DNA of 64,000 nucleotides, taken from Serpens gallinarum (GTDB lineage: Bacteria; Pseudomonadota; Gammaproteobacteria; Pseudomonadales; Pseudomonadaceae). Positions within the stretch are counted from its first letter, which is position 1. The number at the start of each line of letters is the position of its first letter. Shown here piece by piece: positions 16,007-26,038 of this stretch. Under the pieces are notes generated by a model. It made no database searches. It had not been told where the DNA came from and saw nothing but the letters and a program-made list of their open reading frames with translations. Where the stretch lies: contig NZ_JACSQG010000009.1 of the NCBI RefSeq assembly GCF_014836765.1, positions 56,305 to 120,304 of the forward strand, read 5' to 3'. The position numbers were made by a program, and so were the translations under genes.

Positions 16007-18184
16007 ATGAGTAGTGTGCATTTTTCGGTAACAGGCAGGTCGTTCCCAAGCGCCTGCTGGCTGGTCTTCCTGATGATTCTGAGCCTGGCAATGATGCCGA
16101 GCGTGCAGGCCAAGGAATACGGCGGGCTGGAACGACAGCGCATGGAACTGGTGTTTCCCGGATTGACCGACGTGTCCGAGCCAGCCGGCGACTATCAGGT
16201 GCAGACTCTCACGCAGGGCGACGACATTCTCGGTTACGCTTTCCAGAGCATCAACGTCGTCAATATCCCTGCTTATTCCGGCAAGCCGATCAATTTGCAG
16301 GTCATCCTCGACCCTCAGGGGGTGATCCGCGATGCCTACATGCTCGAACACCACGAGCCCATCGTTCTGATCGGCATCCCCGAGCAGAAGATTCACGATT
16401 TCAACGCCACCTACACCGACATCAATGTCCAGCAGCGGGTCGTTGTCGGTCGCTCCAGTGACAAGAGCGCGGTCACCGTCGATGCCGTGACCGGCGCCAC
16501 CGTAACGGTGATGGTGATCAACGAAGCGGTGATGCGTTCCGCCCATGCGGTGGCCGTGTCCCTGGGCCTGGTCGAGGACGTGGCCGGCGCGACGCAGAAA
16601 CCGGCACTCGTGCGCGAGGATGTCTACCAGCCGGCCAACTGGAGCGAGCTCACAGGCAACGGTGCGATTCGCCGCATGCTGCTAACCCGCGGTGATATCG
16701 ACGAGGCGTTCAAGGGCAGCGAAGCCGAGGGCATCGACGAGGCCACTGCAGAACAGGTAGGCGACACCTTCGTCGACCTCTATGTCACCCATCTGAATCC
16801 GCCCACCATCGGTCGCAACCTGCTGGGCGATAACCAGTACCGTTTCCTGATGGAAGATCTCAAGCCTGGCGAGCATGCCATTGCCGTGCTGGGCAACGGT
16901 GAGTACTCCTTCAAGGGCTCGGGCTACGTACGTGGCGGGATCTTCGATCGCATCCAGTTGCGTCAATTCGGCGACATCATCAGCTTCCGCGACCTGGATT
17001 TCATCCGCCTCTCCGACGTGTATGCCGCTGGCATACCGGACTTCTACGAGATGGCGATCTTCATCATCCGCGACCAGTACCGCTTCGATCCGGGCTCGGC
17101 CTGGAACCTGGAGCTGCTGGTGCGCCGTCAGATCGGTCCGGTGGAGAGCATCTTCACCAGCTTCGAGCTGCCCTACCAGATGCCCGAGCAATACATTGAG
17201 CGGCCGCAACCGACCGCCGAAGAGTTGGCCGCCATCGAGGAAGCCAACCGGCCGCTGTGGGTCAACATCTGGTACCAGAAAAGCTTCCAGGTCGGCGTGC
17301 TGCTGGCCGCGCTGGGCCTGCTGACCGTCATCCTGTTCCTGCAGGACAGCTTCACCAAGAAGCCGCAGTTCCTGCACTGGCTGCGCCGTGGCTACCTGCT
17401 GTTCACCGTACTGTTCATCGGCTGGTACTGCCTGGGGCAACTGTCGGTGGTCAACGTGCTGACCTTCGTCCACGCGCTGTTCCAGGACTTCCGCTGGGAG
17501 CTGTTCCTCACCGACCCGATCATTTTCATTCTCTGGGTGTTCACCGCCGCCAGCATCCTGCTCTGGGGCCGGGGCGTGTTCTGCGGCTGGCTGTGCCCGT
17601 TCGGAGCACTGCAGGAGCTGCTCAACGAGCTGGCGCGCAAGATCAAGATTCCTCAGTACGAACTGCCCTTTGCCCTGCATGAGCGGCTATGGGCGATCAA
17701 GTACATCGTGTTGCTGGTGCTGTTCGGCATCTCCCTGGAATCCATGATGCTGGCCGAAAAGGCTGCTGAGGTGGAACCGTTCAAGACGGCGATCACGCTG
17801 AAGTTCGACCGTCAGTGGTGGTTCGTGCTCTACGTGGTGGTCCTGCTGGTGGTCAACCTGTTCACCCGCAAGGTCTATTGCCGCTACATCTGCCCGCTGG
17901 GCGCGGCGCTATCGATCAGCAGCAAGGTGCGCCTGTTCGACTGGCTCAAGCGCCGCAAGGAATGTGGCAACCCCTGCCAGCTGTGCGCGAAGGAATGCGA
18001 GATCCAGGCGATCCACCCAGACGGGCACATCAACCACAACGAGTGCCACTACTGCCTCGATTGCCAGATGACCTACCACAACGACACCAAATGTCCGCCG
18101 CTGATCAACAAGCGCAAGAAGCGCGGCAAGAAAGCGCCGGACAGCCCCGAGTTGATACCTGCTGTGCAAGTCGTTGAACCCTGA
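16007..18184 (+). CDS. nosR: Nitrous oxide reductase maturation/electron-donor protein NosR
   Basis: NosR is a membrane iron-sulfur flavoprotein needed for nosZ expression and for keeping N2O reductase active. The 725-residue protein has a signal segment (FLMILSLAMMPSVQA), then a periplasmic FMN-binding domain. The flavin attachment motif is TGAT at residues 162-165, with Thr165 as the likely acceptor. Several membrane helices follow from about residue 425. The cytoplasmic parts carry CGWLCPFGA, CRYICPLGA and a ferredoxin-like cluster region CGNPCQLCAKEC with CHYCLDCQ. Length agrees with P. stutzeri NosR (about 724). It leads the nos operon behind an FNR-type box. Confidence 0.97.
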   Translation: MSSVHFSVTGRSFPSACWLVFLMILSLAMMPSVQAKEYGGLERQRMELVFPGLTDVSEPAGDYQVQTLTQGDDILGYAFQSINVVNIPAYSGKPINLQVILDPQGVIRDAYMLEHHEPIVLIGIPEQKIHDFNATYTDINVQQRVVVGRSSDKSAVTVDAVTGATVTVMVINEAVMRSAHAVAVSLGLVEDVAGATQKPALVREDVYQPANWSELTGNGAIRRMLLTRGDIDEAFKGSEAEGIDEATAEQVGDTFVDLYVTHLNPPTIGRNLLGDNQYRFLMEDLKPGEHAIAVLGNGEYSFKGSGYVRGGIFDRIQLRQFGDIISFRDLDFIRLSDVYAAGIPDFYEMAIFIIRDQYRFDPGSAWNLELLVRRQIGPVESIFTSFELPYQMPEQYIERPQPTAEELAAIEEANRPLWVNIWYQKSFQVGVLLAALGLLTVILFLQDSFTKKPQFLHWLRRGYLLFTVLFIGWYCLGQLSVVNVLTFVHALFQDFRWELFLTDPIIFILWVFTAASILLWGRGVFCGWLCPFGALQELLNELARKIKIPQYELPFALHERLWAIKYIVLLVLFGISLESMMLAEKAAEVEPFKTAITLKFDRQWWFVLYVVVLLVVNLFTRKVYCRYICPLGAALSISSKVRLFDWLKRRKECGNPCQLCAKECEIQAIHPDGHINHNECHYCLDCQMTYHNDTKCPPLINKRKKRGKKAPDSPELIPAVQVVEP

Positions 18185-18243
18185 GCCTGGCCTGACGGCG
18201 CAAGGCGAACAGACAGTAATGTTGTCCCTAAGGAGCAAAACCC

Positions 18244-20142
18244 ATGAGTGACAAGAAAAACGAAACGGAAGTGAAGAACGGCCTCAGCCGTCGCGGCTTC
18301 CTCGGCGCCAGTGCGCTGACCGGTGCGGCCGTCGCCGCCACGGCGATGGGCACCAGCGTGATGAGCCGCGAAACCTGGGCCGCTGCGGCCAAGGAAGCGA
18401 AGAACAAGGCCCACGTCGGCCCTGGCGAACTGGATGAGTACTACGGCTTCTGGTCGGGCGGTCACCAGGGTGAAGTGCGCGTGCTGGGCATCCCCTCGAT
18501 GCGCGAGCTGATGCGTATTCCGGTGTTCAACGTCGACTCCGCCACCGGTTGGGGCCTGACCAACGAGAGCAAGCGCGTCCTCGGCGACAGCGCCAAGTTC
18601 CAGAACGGCGACTGCCACCACCCGCACATCTCGATGACCGACGGCAAGTACGACGGCAAGTACCTGTTCATCAACGACAAGGCCAACACCCGCGTCGCGC
18701 GTATCCGTCTGGACGTGATGAAGACGGACAAGATCACCACCATCCCCAACGTCCAGGCCATCCACGGCCTGCGTCTGCAGAAGGTGCCGCACACCAAGTA
18801 CGTGTTCTGCAACGGTGAGTTTTTCATTCCGCACCCGAACGACGGCTCCAGCTTCGATCTCTCCGCCGACAACAGCTTCACCTGCTTCAGCGCGGTGGAC
18901 GCCGAAACCATGCAAGTGGCCTGGCAGGTTATCGTCGACGGCAACCTGGACAACCTCGACGCCGACTACACCGGTCGTTTCGCCGCCGCCACCTGCTACA
19001 ACTCCGAGCGCGCCCTGGACCTGGGCGGCACCATGCGCAACGAGCGTGACTGGGTCGTGGTGTTCGACGTGCATGCCATCGACAAGGCCGTCAAAGAGAA
19101 GAAGTTCGTCATGATGGACGGCGTGCCGGTGGTCGACGGCCGTAAGAAAGACGGCAAGAACAGCCCCTTTACCCGCTACATCCCGGTGCCGAAGAACCCG
19201 CACGGTTGCAACACCTCGCCGGACGGCAAGTACTTCATCGCCAACGGCAAGCTGTCGCCAACCTGTACCGTAATCGCCATCGCCAAGCTGCCCGACCTGT
19301 TCGCCGGCAAGCTGAAGGACGAACGTGACACCGTGGTAGCCGAGCCGGAACTGGGCCTCGGCCCGCTGCACACCACCTTCGACGGCCGTGGCAACGCTTA
19401 CACCACGCTGTTCATCGACAGCCAACTGGTCAAGTGGAACATTGACGAGGCGATCCGCGCCTACAAGGGCGAGAAGGTCAATTACATCAAGCAGAAGCTG
19501 GACGTGCACTACCAGCCAGGCCATAACCATGCGTCGCTGACCGAAACCAGCGAAGCCGATGGCAAGTGGGTGGTGGTGCTGTCCAAGTTCTCCAAGGACC
19601 GTTTCCTGCCCACCGGTCCGCTGCACCCGGAGAACGACCAGTTGATCGACATCTCCGGCGACGTGATGAAGCTGGTGCACGACGGCCCCACCTTCGCCGA
19701 ACCGCACGACTGCATCATGGCCCGTCGCGACCAGATCAAGACCAAGAAGATCTGGGACCGCAACGACCCCTTCTTCGCAGGCACTGTGGCAATGGCCAAG
19801 AAGGACGGGATCAACCTGGAGACCGACAACAAGGTCATCCGCGACGGCAAGAAGGTCCGGGTGTACATGACCTCCATGGCTCCGTCCTTCGGCATCACCG
19901 ATTTCACCGTCAAACAAGGCGATGAAGTCACCGTGACCATCACCAACATCGACCAGATCGAAGACGTGTCCCACGGCTTCGTGATGGTCAACCACGGTGT
20001 GAGCATGGAAATCAGCCCGCAGCAGACCTCGTCCATCACCTTCACGGCCGATAAGCCCGGGGTGTTCTGGTACTACTGCAGCTGGTTCTGCCATGCCCTG
20101 CACATGGAGATGATGGGCCGCATGATGGTTGAAAAGGCCTAA
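18244..20142 (+). CDS. nosZ: Nitrous oxide reductase
   Basis: NosZ reduces N2O to N2 in the periplasm, the last step of denitrification. The 632-residue precursor has a Tat signal ([18 protein letters not shown]), making this a clade I enzyme exported folded. The seven-bladed propeller carries the CuZ histidines, with DCHHPH and NPHGCN visible. The C-terminal cupredoxin domain holds the CuA site: His577, Cys612, Cys616, His620 and Met623 in the [13 protein letters not shown] region. AAGGAG stands eight bases before the ATG. It follows nosR by 59 bases. All copper ligands examined are intact. Confidence 0.98.
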   Translation: MSDKKNETEVKNGLSRRGFLGASALTGAAVAATAMGTSVMSRETWAAAAKEAKNKAHVGPGELDEYYGFWSGGHQGEVRVLGIPSMRELMRIPVFNVDSATGWGLTNESKRVLGDSAKFQNGDCHHPHISMTDGKYDGKYLFINDKANTRVARIRLDVMKTDKITTIPNVQAIHGLRLQKVPHTKYVFCNGEFFIPHPNDGSSFDLSADNSFTCFSAVDAETMQVAWQVIVDGNLDNLDADYTGRFAAATCYNSERALDLGGTMRNERDWVVVFDVHAIDKAVKEKKFVMMDGVPVVDGRKKDGKNSPFTRYIPVPKNPHGCNTSPDGKYFIANGKLSPTCTVIAIAKLPDLFAGKLKDERDTVVAEPELGLGPLHTTFDGRGNAYTTLFIDSQLVKWNIDEAIRAYKGEKVNYIKQKLDVHYQPGHNHASLTETSEADGKWVVVLSKFSKDRFLPTGPLHPENDQLIDISGDVMKLVHDGPTFAEPHDCIMARRDQIKTKKIWDRNDPFFAGTVAMAKKDGINLETDNKVIRDGKKVRVYMTSMAPSFGITDFTVKQGDEVTVTITNIDQIEDVSHGFVMVNHGVSMEISPQQTSSITFTADKPGVFWYYCSWFCHALHMEMMGRMMVEKA

Positions 20143-20210
20143 CGGCTGAGTAGCGAGTGCGTGCGGAACGGATCTCTCCGAACCGCCCGGCTCGCACCGT
20201 GTACGCAACT

Positions 20211-20230
20211 GGCGATCCCCGATGATCGCC
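20211..20230. other. Small hairpin between nosZ and nosD
   Basis: GGCGATC at 20211-20217 and GATCGCC at 20224-20230 form a 7-bp stem with a 6-base loop in the 125-base nosZ-nosD gap. It may contribute to higher nosZ than nosDFY mRNA, but no U-tract follows. Confidence 0.45.
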
Positions 20231-20267
20231 GGTTGTATCAACCGCCTGGCCCTGAAGAGGTAGTGTT

Positions 20268-21572
20268 TTGCTCAGATCTCAGGCTGTTAACGGGGTGTTG
20301 TCTGCACTCCTGTTTTTCGCGGGTACCGCCCTTGCGGACCTGCGACCCATTACCGACCTGCCCTTGATAGCGGCGGGCGATTCTCACTGGACCTTGCCGG
20401 CGGGTGAATACATCGGCAACTTCCGCATTGACCAGAGCCTACGCTTGCAGTGCGCGCCGGGCGCCGTGCTGAGCTCGGCGGGAAGGGGCAATGTGCTGTC
20501 CATCAGCGCCAACGATGTGGTGATCGAAAACTGCGACCTGCGTGACTGGGGCCAGGACCTCACCGAGATGAACTCGGCGATCTTCATCGGGCGCGGCGCC
20601 GATGGCGTGATCGTACGCAACAACCGGCTGCGTGGCGCGGGCTTCGGCGTCTGGGCCGACCGCACCGAGAACGTGCAGATTATCGGCAACCAGGTTCAGG
20701 GCGACCCGACGGTGCGCTCCCAGGACCGTGGCAACGGTATTCACCTGTTCAACGCCCGTGGCGCCTTGGTCGCCGGCAACCATATCCGTGAGACCCGCGA
20801 CGGCGTCTACATCGACACTTCCAACGGCAACCGCATTGAGCACAACCTCATCGAGGATCTGCGCTACGGCATTCACTACATGTTCGCCAACGACAACCAG
20901 GTGATTGGCAACATCACGCGCCGCACCCGCACGGGTTACGCGCTGATGCAGAGTCGCAAGCTGACCGTGATCGGCAACCGCTCCGAGCATGATCGCAACT
21001 ACGGCATCTTGATGAACTACATCACCTATTCGACGCTCAAGGACAACTTCGTCACCGACGTGCAGGCCGGCGACACTGGCGGCGATAGCATGATCCAGGG
21101 CGGCGAAGGCAAGGCGGTGTTCATTTACAACTCGCTGTTCAACGACATCGCCCACAACCATTTCGAGCACAGCAATCTAGGCATCCATCTCACTGCCGGC
21201 TCGGAAAACAACCGCATTGTCGACAACGCCTTCGTTGCCAACGAGCAGCAAGTCAAATACGTGGCGGTGCGCACCCAGGAATGGTCCGAGAACGGCCGGG
21301 GCAACTACTGGAGCGATTACCTGGGGTGGGACCGCAATGACGACGGTCTGGGCGACGTGCCTTACGAGCCCAACGATAATGTCGACCGCCTTCTATGGAT
21401 GTACCCGCAGGTGCGCCTACTGATGAACAGCCCGAGCATCGAACTGCTGCGCTGGGTACAGCGCGCGTTCCCGGTGATGAAGTCTCCGGGCGTGCAGGAC
21501 AGCTATCCGCTGATGCAACTGCCCACCGAAACCATGTTGAAGAAAGAACCCGCACAGGAGCCGCTGTCATGA
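20268..21572 (+). CDS. nosD: Copper-site maturation protein NosD (periplasmic beta-helix)
   Basis: NosD helps deliver sulfur or copper for assembly of the CuZ site of NosZ and works with the NosFY ABC transporter. The 434-residue protein has a signal peptide ([15 protein letters not shown], end near residue 23). It then shows many right-handed beta-helix (CASH/NosD) repeats, seen as recurring N-x-I/V and G-N-x-I units such as [13 protein letters not shown] and [14 protein letters not shown]. The predicted start is TTG at 20268, with AGAGG seven bases upstream; no in-frame ATG leaves a proper signal peptide. The stop overlaps the nosF start (ATGA). Confidence 0.94.
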   Translation: MLRSQAVNGVLSALLFFAGTALADLRPITDLPLIAAGDSHWTLPAGEYIGNFRIDQSLRLQCAPGAVLSSAGRGNVLSISANDVVIENCDLRDWGQDLTEMNSAIFIGRGADGVIVRNNRLRGAGFGVWADRTENVQIIGNQVQGDPTVRSQDRGNGIHLFNARGALVAGNHIRETRDGVYIDTSNGNRIEHNLIEDLRYGIHYMFANDNQVIGNITRRTRTGYALMQSRKLTVIGNRSEHDRNYGILMNYITYSTLKDNFVTDVQAGDTGGDSMIQGGEGKAVFIYNSLFNDIAHNHFEHSNLGIHLTAGSENNRIVDNAFVANEQQVKYVAVRTQEWSENGRGNYWSDYLGWDRNDDGLGDVPYEPNDNVDRLLWMYPQVRLLMNSPSIELLRWVQRAFPVMKSPGVQDSYPLMQLPTETMLKKEPAQEPLS

Positions 21573-22492
21573 AGGCCGTCGATATCCAGGGCGTCAGCCA
21601 GCGCTACGGCAACATGACCGTTCTGCACGAACTGTCCCTGCAGCTCGCCGAGGGTGAGGTGCTGGGCTTGTTCGGCCATAACGGCGCCGGCAAGACCACC
21701 ACCATGAAGCTTATTCTGGGTCTGCTGCAGGCCAGCGAAGGTCGCGTGAGCGTGCTCGGCCGCAACCCCAACGATCCGGAAGTCCGCCGCCAGCTGGGTT
21801 ACCTGCCGGAGAACGTGACCTTCTACCCGCAGCTCAGCGGCCGCGAAACCTTGCGGCACTTCGCGCGCCTCAAGGGCACGCCGCAGCATCAGGTGGATGA
21901 ACTGCTGGAGCAGGTCGGCCTTGGGCACGCCGCCGACCGCCGGGTGAAAACCTATTCCAAGGGCATGCGCCAGCGCCTCGGCCTGGCCCAGGCTGTGCTC
22001 GGCGAGCCGCGCTTGTTGCTGCTCGACGAGCCCACCGTGGGTCTGGACCCGATTGCCACCCAGGATCTCTACCTGCTGATCGACCGCCTGCGCCAGAGCG
22101 GCACCAGCGTGATTCTTTGCTCCCACGTGCTACCCGGCGTCGAGGCGCACATCAACCGTGCAGCGATTCTTGCCAAGGGCCGTTTGCAGGCCGTCGGCAG
22201 CCTGGCCAGCTTGCGCGAGGAAGCCGGCTTGCCGGCGCGCATCCGTGCCAGTGGCCTGACCCACAGCACGCAATTACTGCAGCACTGGGGAGACGCCGGT
22301 CACCAGGCACGCGCCCTGGGGCATGACAGCATCGAGGTGGTGGCGGTCAACGGCCACAAGATCAGTCTGTTGCGCGACGTGCTCGGCCAGCACCAGGTAG
22401 GGGATGTGGAGATTCAGCAACCTTCCCTGGAAGACCTGTACCGCTACTACATGAACCGCGCCGAAGCCGGTAACCAAGGGGTGCACCCATGA
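21569..22492 (+). CDS. nosF: NosF, ABC transporter ATPase for NosZ maturation
   Basis: NosF is the cytoplasmic ATPase of the NosDFY system that matures the CuZ centre. The 307-residue protein has Walker [11 protein letters not shown], the signature [14 protein letters not shown], Walker [14 protein letters not shown] and the switch CSHVLP, followed by a C-terminal region of about 90 residues ending in [12 protein letters not shown]. The ATG at 21569 overlaps the nosD stop and the stop overlaps the nosY start, both as ATGA, so the three genes are translationally coupled. Confidence 0.96.
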   Translation: MKAVDIQGVSQRYGNMTVLHELSLQLAEGEVLGLFGHNGAGKTTTMKLILGLLQASEGRVSVLGRNPNDPEVRRQLGYLPENVTFYPQLSGRETLRHFARLKGTPQHQVDELLEQVGLGHAADRRVKTYSKGMRQRLGLAQAVLGEPRLLLLDEPTVGLDPIATQDLYLLIDRLRQSGTSVILCSHVLPGVEAHINRAAILAKGRLQAVGSLASLREEAGLPARIRASGLTHSTQLLQHWGDAGHQARALGHDSIEVVAVNGHKISLLRDVLGQHQVGDVEIQQPSLEDLYRYYMNRAEAGNQGVHP

Positions 22493-23319
22493 ACCAGATC
22501 TGGAATATCGCCCGCAAGGAGCTCAGCGATGGCTTGCGCAACCGCTGGTTGCTGGCCATCAGCCTGCTGTTCGCCGCCTTGGCCGTAGGCATTGCCTGGC
22601 TCGGCGCAGCGGCGTCTGGGCAGGTGGGCTTCACCTCGATCCCGGCGACCATCGCCAGCCTGGCCAGCCTGGCCACGTTTCTGATGCCGCTGATTGCCTT
22701 GTTGTTGGCCTATGACGCCATCGTCGGCGAGGACGAAGGCGGCACCCTGATGCTGCTGATGACCTACCCGTTGGGCCGTGGGCAGATACTGCTGGGCAAG
22801 TTCGTCGGCCACGGGTTGATCCTTGCCCTGGCGGTGCTGATTGGTTTCGGCTGTGCGGCCCTGGCCATCGCCGTGCTGGTGGAGGACATCGAATTGGGCA
22901 CGCTGCTCTGGGCGTTCGGCCGCTTCATGGTCTCCTCGACGCTGCTGGGCTGGGTGTTCTTGGCCATGGCCTATGTGCTGAGCAGCAAGGTCAGCGAGAA
23001 ATCCAGCGCCGCCGGCCTGGCCTTGGGCGTGTGGTTCCTGTTCGTGCTGGTCTTCGATCTGGTGTTGCTGGCGCTGCTGGTGATGAGTCAGGGCAAGTTC
23101 AGCCCGGACCTGCTGCCCTGGCTCCTGCTGCTCAACCCAACTGACATCTACCGGCTGATCAACCTCTCCGGCTTCGAAGGTGGCGGCAATGCCATGGGCG
23201 TGTTGTCGCTGGGCACTGACCTGCCTGTTGCAGGCTCGGTGCTCTGGCTGTGCCTGCTGCTCTGGGCGGGCGCCATGCTGGCGCTGGCCTTTTGGGTTTT
23301 CCGTCGCCGTCTGGCGTGA
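22489..23319 (+). CDS. nosY: NosY, ABC transporter permease for NosZ maturation
   Basis: NosY is the six-helix inner-membrane partner of NosF. The 276-residue protein begins [20 protein letters not shown], the usual amphipathic start of ABC-2 type permeases, and then shows six hydrophobic segments. [20 protein letters not shown], between helices two and three, is the conserved cytoplasmic coupling region. Length is normal for NosY. Its ATG overlaps the nosF stop. NosL follows after 22 bases. Confidence 0.95.
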   Translation: MNQIWNIARKELSDGLRNRWLLAISLLFAALAVGIAWLGAAASGQVGFTSIPATIASLASLATFLMPLIALLLAYDAIVGEDEGGTLMLLMTYPLGRGQILLGKFVGHGLILALAVLIGFGCAALAIAVLVEDIELGTLLWAFGRFMVSSTLLGWVFLAMAYVLSSKVSEKSSAAGLALGVWFLFVLVFDLVLLALLVMSQGKFSPDLLPWLLLLNPTDIYRLINLSGFEGGGNAMGVLSLGTDLPVAGSVLWLCLLLWAGAMLALAFWVFRRRLA

Positions 23320-23341
23320 TTTGACTAAGGAAGTAAACGAG

Positions 23342-23905
23342 ATGATTACCTTCTCCACCCGCGCAGTACGCGCGCTCTCCATCACGCTGCTGTGCCTGGG
23401 CCTGGCGGCCTGCGGCGAAACCGAAAAAGAAGTCGTGACGCTGGACCCGGTGGCCTTTCACGACGGGGACGAATGCCACGTCTGCGGCATGATCATCACT
23501 GAATTTCCCGGTCCGAAGGGACAGGCAGTGGAAAAGAACGGCGTGCGCAAGTTCTGCTCCACGGCGGAAATGTTCGGCTGGTGGCTGCAACCGGAAAACC
23601 TGCACCTAGATGCCACGCTGTACGTTCACGATATGTCCGATACCGACTGGAATCACCCCGACGACGCCAAACTGATCGATGCACGCACGGCCTGGTACGT
23701 TTCTGGCATCGACGTGCCGGTCGCCATGGGCGGCGTGCTCGCCACCTTCGCGGACGAACAGGCGGCACATGCACTGGCCCGCGAAAAACAGGGTCGCGTG
23801 CTGCGCTTTGAAGACATCAGCCAGGCACTGCTACAGGACATCGCCAGCAGCGGCATGCGGCACGACATGCCTGACATGCACAGGCATGGGCACAGCCATC
23901 ACTGA
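23342..23905 (+). CDS. nosL: NosL, copper chaperone lipoprotein
   Basis: NosL is an outer-membrane-facing lipoprotein that binds Cu(I) and supplies copper for NosZ. The 187-residue precursor has a lipobox LGLAAC, with lipidation at Cys23. The conserved copper motif region CHVCGMII follows, then GPKGQAVEKNGVRKFC. The C-terminus ends in a His-rich run (DMHRHGHSHH) that may add copper binding. AAGGAAG lies before the ATG. It follows nosY closely and precedes tatE, the order seen in P. stutzeri. Confidence 0.95.
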   Translation: MITFSTRAVRALSITLLCLGLAACGETEKEVVTLDPVAFHDGDECHVCGMIITEFPGPKGQAVEKNGVRKFCSTAEMFGWWLQPENLHLDATLYVHDMSDTDWNHPDDAKLIDARTAWYVSGIDVPVAMGGVLATFADEQAAHALAREKQGRVLRFEDISQALLQDIASSGMRHDMPDMHRHGHSHH

Positions 23906-23951
23906 TGGCTGCGGCCTGACCCTAACGATTCACACCTGAGAGGACATACGC

Positions 23952-24143
23952 ATGATGGGTATCAGTATCTGGCAGCTGCTGATCATATTGCTGATCGTGG
24001 TCATGCTGTTCGGCACCAAACGCCTGAAAACCCTGGGGTCCGACCTCGGCGGGGCGATTGGCGGCTTCCGTAAAGCCGTAAGCGATGAGAGCACCGCCGC
24101 GCAGCCCGAAACCGTCAAGGCAGAGGCCCGCGAGAGCCGCTGA
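23952..24143 (+). CDS. tatE: Twin-arginine translocase subunit TatA/TatE
   Basis: This 63-residue protein has the TatA layout: a short periplasmic end, one membrane helix ([17 protein letters not shown]), the [10 protein letters not shown] hinge and an amphipathic helix. TatA-type proteins form the pore for folded Tat substrates. A tatE gene at the end of the nos operon is known from P. stutzeri, and here NosZ, NapA and NapG all carry Tat signals. Two adjacent ATG codons start the frame; the first is given. Confidence 0.92.
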   Translation: MMGISIWQLLIILLIVVMLFGTKRLKTLGSDLGGAIGGFRKAVSDESTAAQPETVKAEARESR

Positions 24144-24161
24144 AAACGTGGGTTGCGATAC

Positions 24162-24519
24162 GCGCGGTGACGGGAACGCTACTTGGCGTCGGGCAGCCTC
24201 CCGAGCCTACGACGAGCAGCCCCCGCCGCTTTTGTGATGGCGTTTACACAACGCTCCGTGCATGCCCCGTGGCGGGCTGCCCAGGATGCACCGTGCTTCC
24301 CTTCCAGCACCGTGCAACGGGCGAGGCCACCCTACGGGTTTGCACGGTGACGGGGACGCTACTCGAGTAGGGCGGCCTCGCGAGCCTACGGCGAGCATCC
24401 CGCCGCTTTTGTGATGGCGTTTGCCACGACGCTCCGTGCATGCGCCGTGGCGGGCTGCCCGGGATGCACCGTGCTTCCATCCCAACACCGTGCAACGGGC
24501 GAGGCCGCCCTACGGACGT
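24162..24519. repeat. Two tandem ~178-bp direct repeats
   Basis: Copy 1 (about 24162-24339) and copy 2 (about 24342-24519) share long blocks: GGTGACGGG-ACGCTACT, CCGCCGCTTTTGTGATGGCG, ACGCTCCGTGCATG, GTGGCGGGCTGCCC and CACCGTGCAACGGGCGAGGC. Copy 2 is bounded by a perfect 15-base inverted repeat: GTAGGGCGGCCTCGC at 24367-24381 and its complement at 24499-24513. In copy 1 these arms are degenerate. The ends again show GTAGGG / CCCTAC. Confidence 0.85.
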
Positions 24520-24591
24520 GTGTGAGCACCGCGATGATGCCGTGTTCAAAAGGCGAAATTCCTCTGCGCTTTTTTGCCGCATCGGCAAAAG

Positions 24592-24605
24592 CTGATTGCA
24601 ATCAA
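24592..24605 (+). promoter_or_regulatory. FNR-type (ANR/DNR) box ahead of nnrS
   Basis: CTGATTGCAATCAA matches TTGAT-N4-ATCAA at nine of ten positions. It is about 125 bases before the nnrS GTG, so a leader of some 85 bases is implied if activation is at -41.5. nnrS genes are commonly NO-induced. Confidence 0.65.
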
Positions 24606-24729
24606 GTCGCCGACACCTCCAGACCCTGTAGAAAGAGCACTACGCCTCCCGTATGGTCGAGGGCGTTGGTTCCGCTGTCCCGTTTCATCGCAGTCGCGGG
24701 CGTAATGGCAAGTTTTTTGGAGGCCTGCT

Positions 24730-25920
24730 GTGAACATTATCGATAAACGCAAAGCCTTGAGCATTCCTCCGGTCTGGCGTCTGGCCTTCCGGCCGTTCTT
24801 CCTGGCCGGCAGCCTGTATGCGCTGGTGGCGGTGCCGTTGTGGCTGCTGGCGTTCTTCGGCGCGTTGCCGGACTGGCAGCCCACCGGTGGCTGGCTGGCC
24901 TGGCACCGTCATGAAATGCTCTTCGGCTTTGCTGTGGCCATCGTCGCCGGCTTCCTGCTTACCGCAGTGCAGACCTGGACCGGTCAACCAAGCCTGTCCG
25001 GTACGCCGCTGGTGGTCCTGGCGGTGATCTGGCTGGCTGCCCGCATCGGCTGGCTGGTCAACCTGCCGCTGCCGGTGCTGATTCCGCTGGAGCTGTTGTT
25101 TCTCATCGTCCTGGCTGCACAGATGGCGCGGCTGCTGTGGGCAGTGAAACAAACGCGCAACTACCCCATCGTGGCGGTGTTGGGCCTGCTGGTAATTGTC
25201 GATGCCGTGGTGCTGGCCGGTCTCACCCAGGGCAACGACGCGCTGCAACGCCAAGGCATTCTGGCTGGCCTGTGGTTGGTGGCGGCGCTGATGTCGCTTA
25301 TCGGCGGTCGGGTGATCCCCTTCTTCACCCAGCGCGGCGTGGGCCGCGTGGAGCAGGTTAAAGCCTGGCCCTGGTTGGAATGGTCGTTGCTGGTGGGCAG
25401 TGCGCTGATTGCCATCCTGCATGCCGTCGGTCTGGCCCAGGTTCCGAATATGTTGATTGGCGCGCTGTTCCTGGCCCTCGGCGCCGGGCATCTGCTACGT
25501 CTGGCGCGCTGGTACGACGCGGGTATCTGGGGCGTGCCGCTGCTGTGGTCGCTGCACCTGGCGATGCTGTGGTTGGTGGTGGCCTGTCTCGGTCTGGCGT
25601 TCTGGCACTTCGGCCTGCTGGCCGCATCCAGTCCCTGGCTGCATGCCCTGACGGTGGGGGCCATGAGCGGGTTGATCCTGGCGATGATCGCCCGCGTCAC
25701 CCTTGGCCATACCGGTCGCGCCTTGCAGTTGCCGGCGGGCATGGCGTGGGGGCTGGCGCTGTTCAACCTCGGCAGCGTGGCCCGGGTGTTTCTCAGCGGG
25801 GTCTGGCCGCTGCACAGTCTGTGGCTGGCAGCGTTCTGCTGGGCGTTAGCCCTGGCTATTTACGTCTGGCGTTACGCGCCGATGTTGGTGCAAGCCCGCG
25901 TGGATGGGCATCCGGGTTAA
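24730..25920 (+). CDS. nnrS: NnrS family haem-copper membrane protein (NO stress)
   Basis: NnrS proteins are polytopic haem- and copper-containing membrane proteins that lessen NO damage during denitrification. The 396-residue protein has about 12 hydrophobic segments. It opens with PPVWRLAFRPFFLAGSLYAL and has WHRHEMLFGFAVAIVAGF, both hallmark stretches with likely haem ligands, and later GHTGRALQLP. The start is GTG, seven bases after GGAGG. It sits downstream of the nos operon behind its own FNR-type box. Confidence 0.94.
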   Translation: MNIIDKRKALSIPPVWRLAFRPFFLAGSLYALVAVPLWLLAFFGALPDWQPTGGWLAWHRHEMLFGFAVAIVAGFLLTAVQTWTGQPSLSGTPLVVLAVIWLAARIGWLVNLPLPVLIPLELLFLIVLAAQMARLLWAVKQTRNYPIVAVLGLLVIVDAVVLAGLTQGNDALQRQGILAGLWLVAALMSLIGGRVIPFFTQRGVGRVEQVKAWPWLEWSLLVGSALIAILHAVGLAQVPNMLIGALFLALGAGHLLRLARWYDAGIWGVPLLWSLHLAMLWLVVACLGLAFWHFGLLAASSPWLHALTVGAMSGLILAMIARVTLGHTGRALQLPAGMAWGLALFNLGSVARVFLSGVWPLHSLWLAAFCWALALAIYVWRYAPMLVQARVDGHPG

Positions 25921-26038
25921 GCCATTCATACGGCTCACTGGTCCGGGTGAGCCGCGTTCCGCGCCATTGATTTCAGACGCTGCCCGATTCGTAAGCGAGG
26001 CAGCAGGTGCCCGGCCGATGCCGAGCCTGGAGGGTGTG

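Larger units (their letters stand above)
24144..24729. other. Intergenic region between tatE and nnrS
   Basis: The 586 bases contain a tandem pair of about 178-base repeats (24162-24519) and, nearer nnrS, an FNR-type box (24592-24605). Open frames over the repeats read on both strands but are repeat-derived and resemble no known protein. No other gene is supported. Confidence 0.6.

Noticed and set aside
18073..20241. 722-codon minus-strand open frame opposite nosZ
   Set aside because: It mirrors the third-position GC bias of nosZ, which is unmistakable on the other strand; no protein family fits.
24162..24519. CRISPR array
   Set aside because: There are only two long, adjacent, diverged copies with no spacers and no cas genes.
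24167..24601. Several 70-110 codon frames over the tatE-nnrS tandem repeats
   Set aside because: They repeat the same peptide because the DNA is duplicated, and no frame is preserved better than the others between copies.
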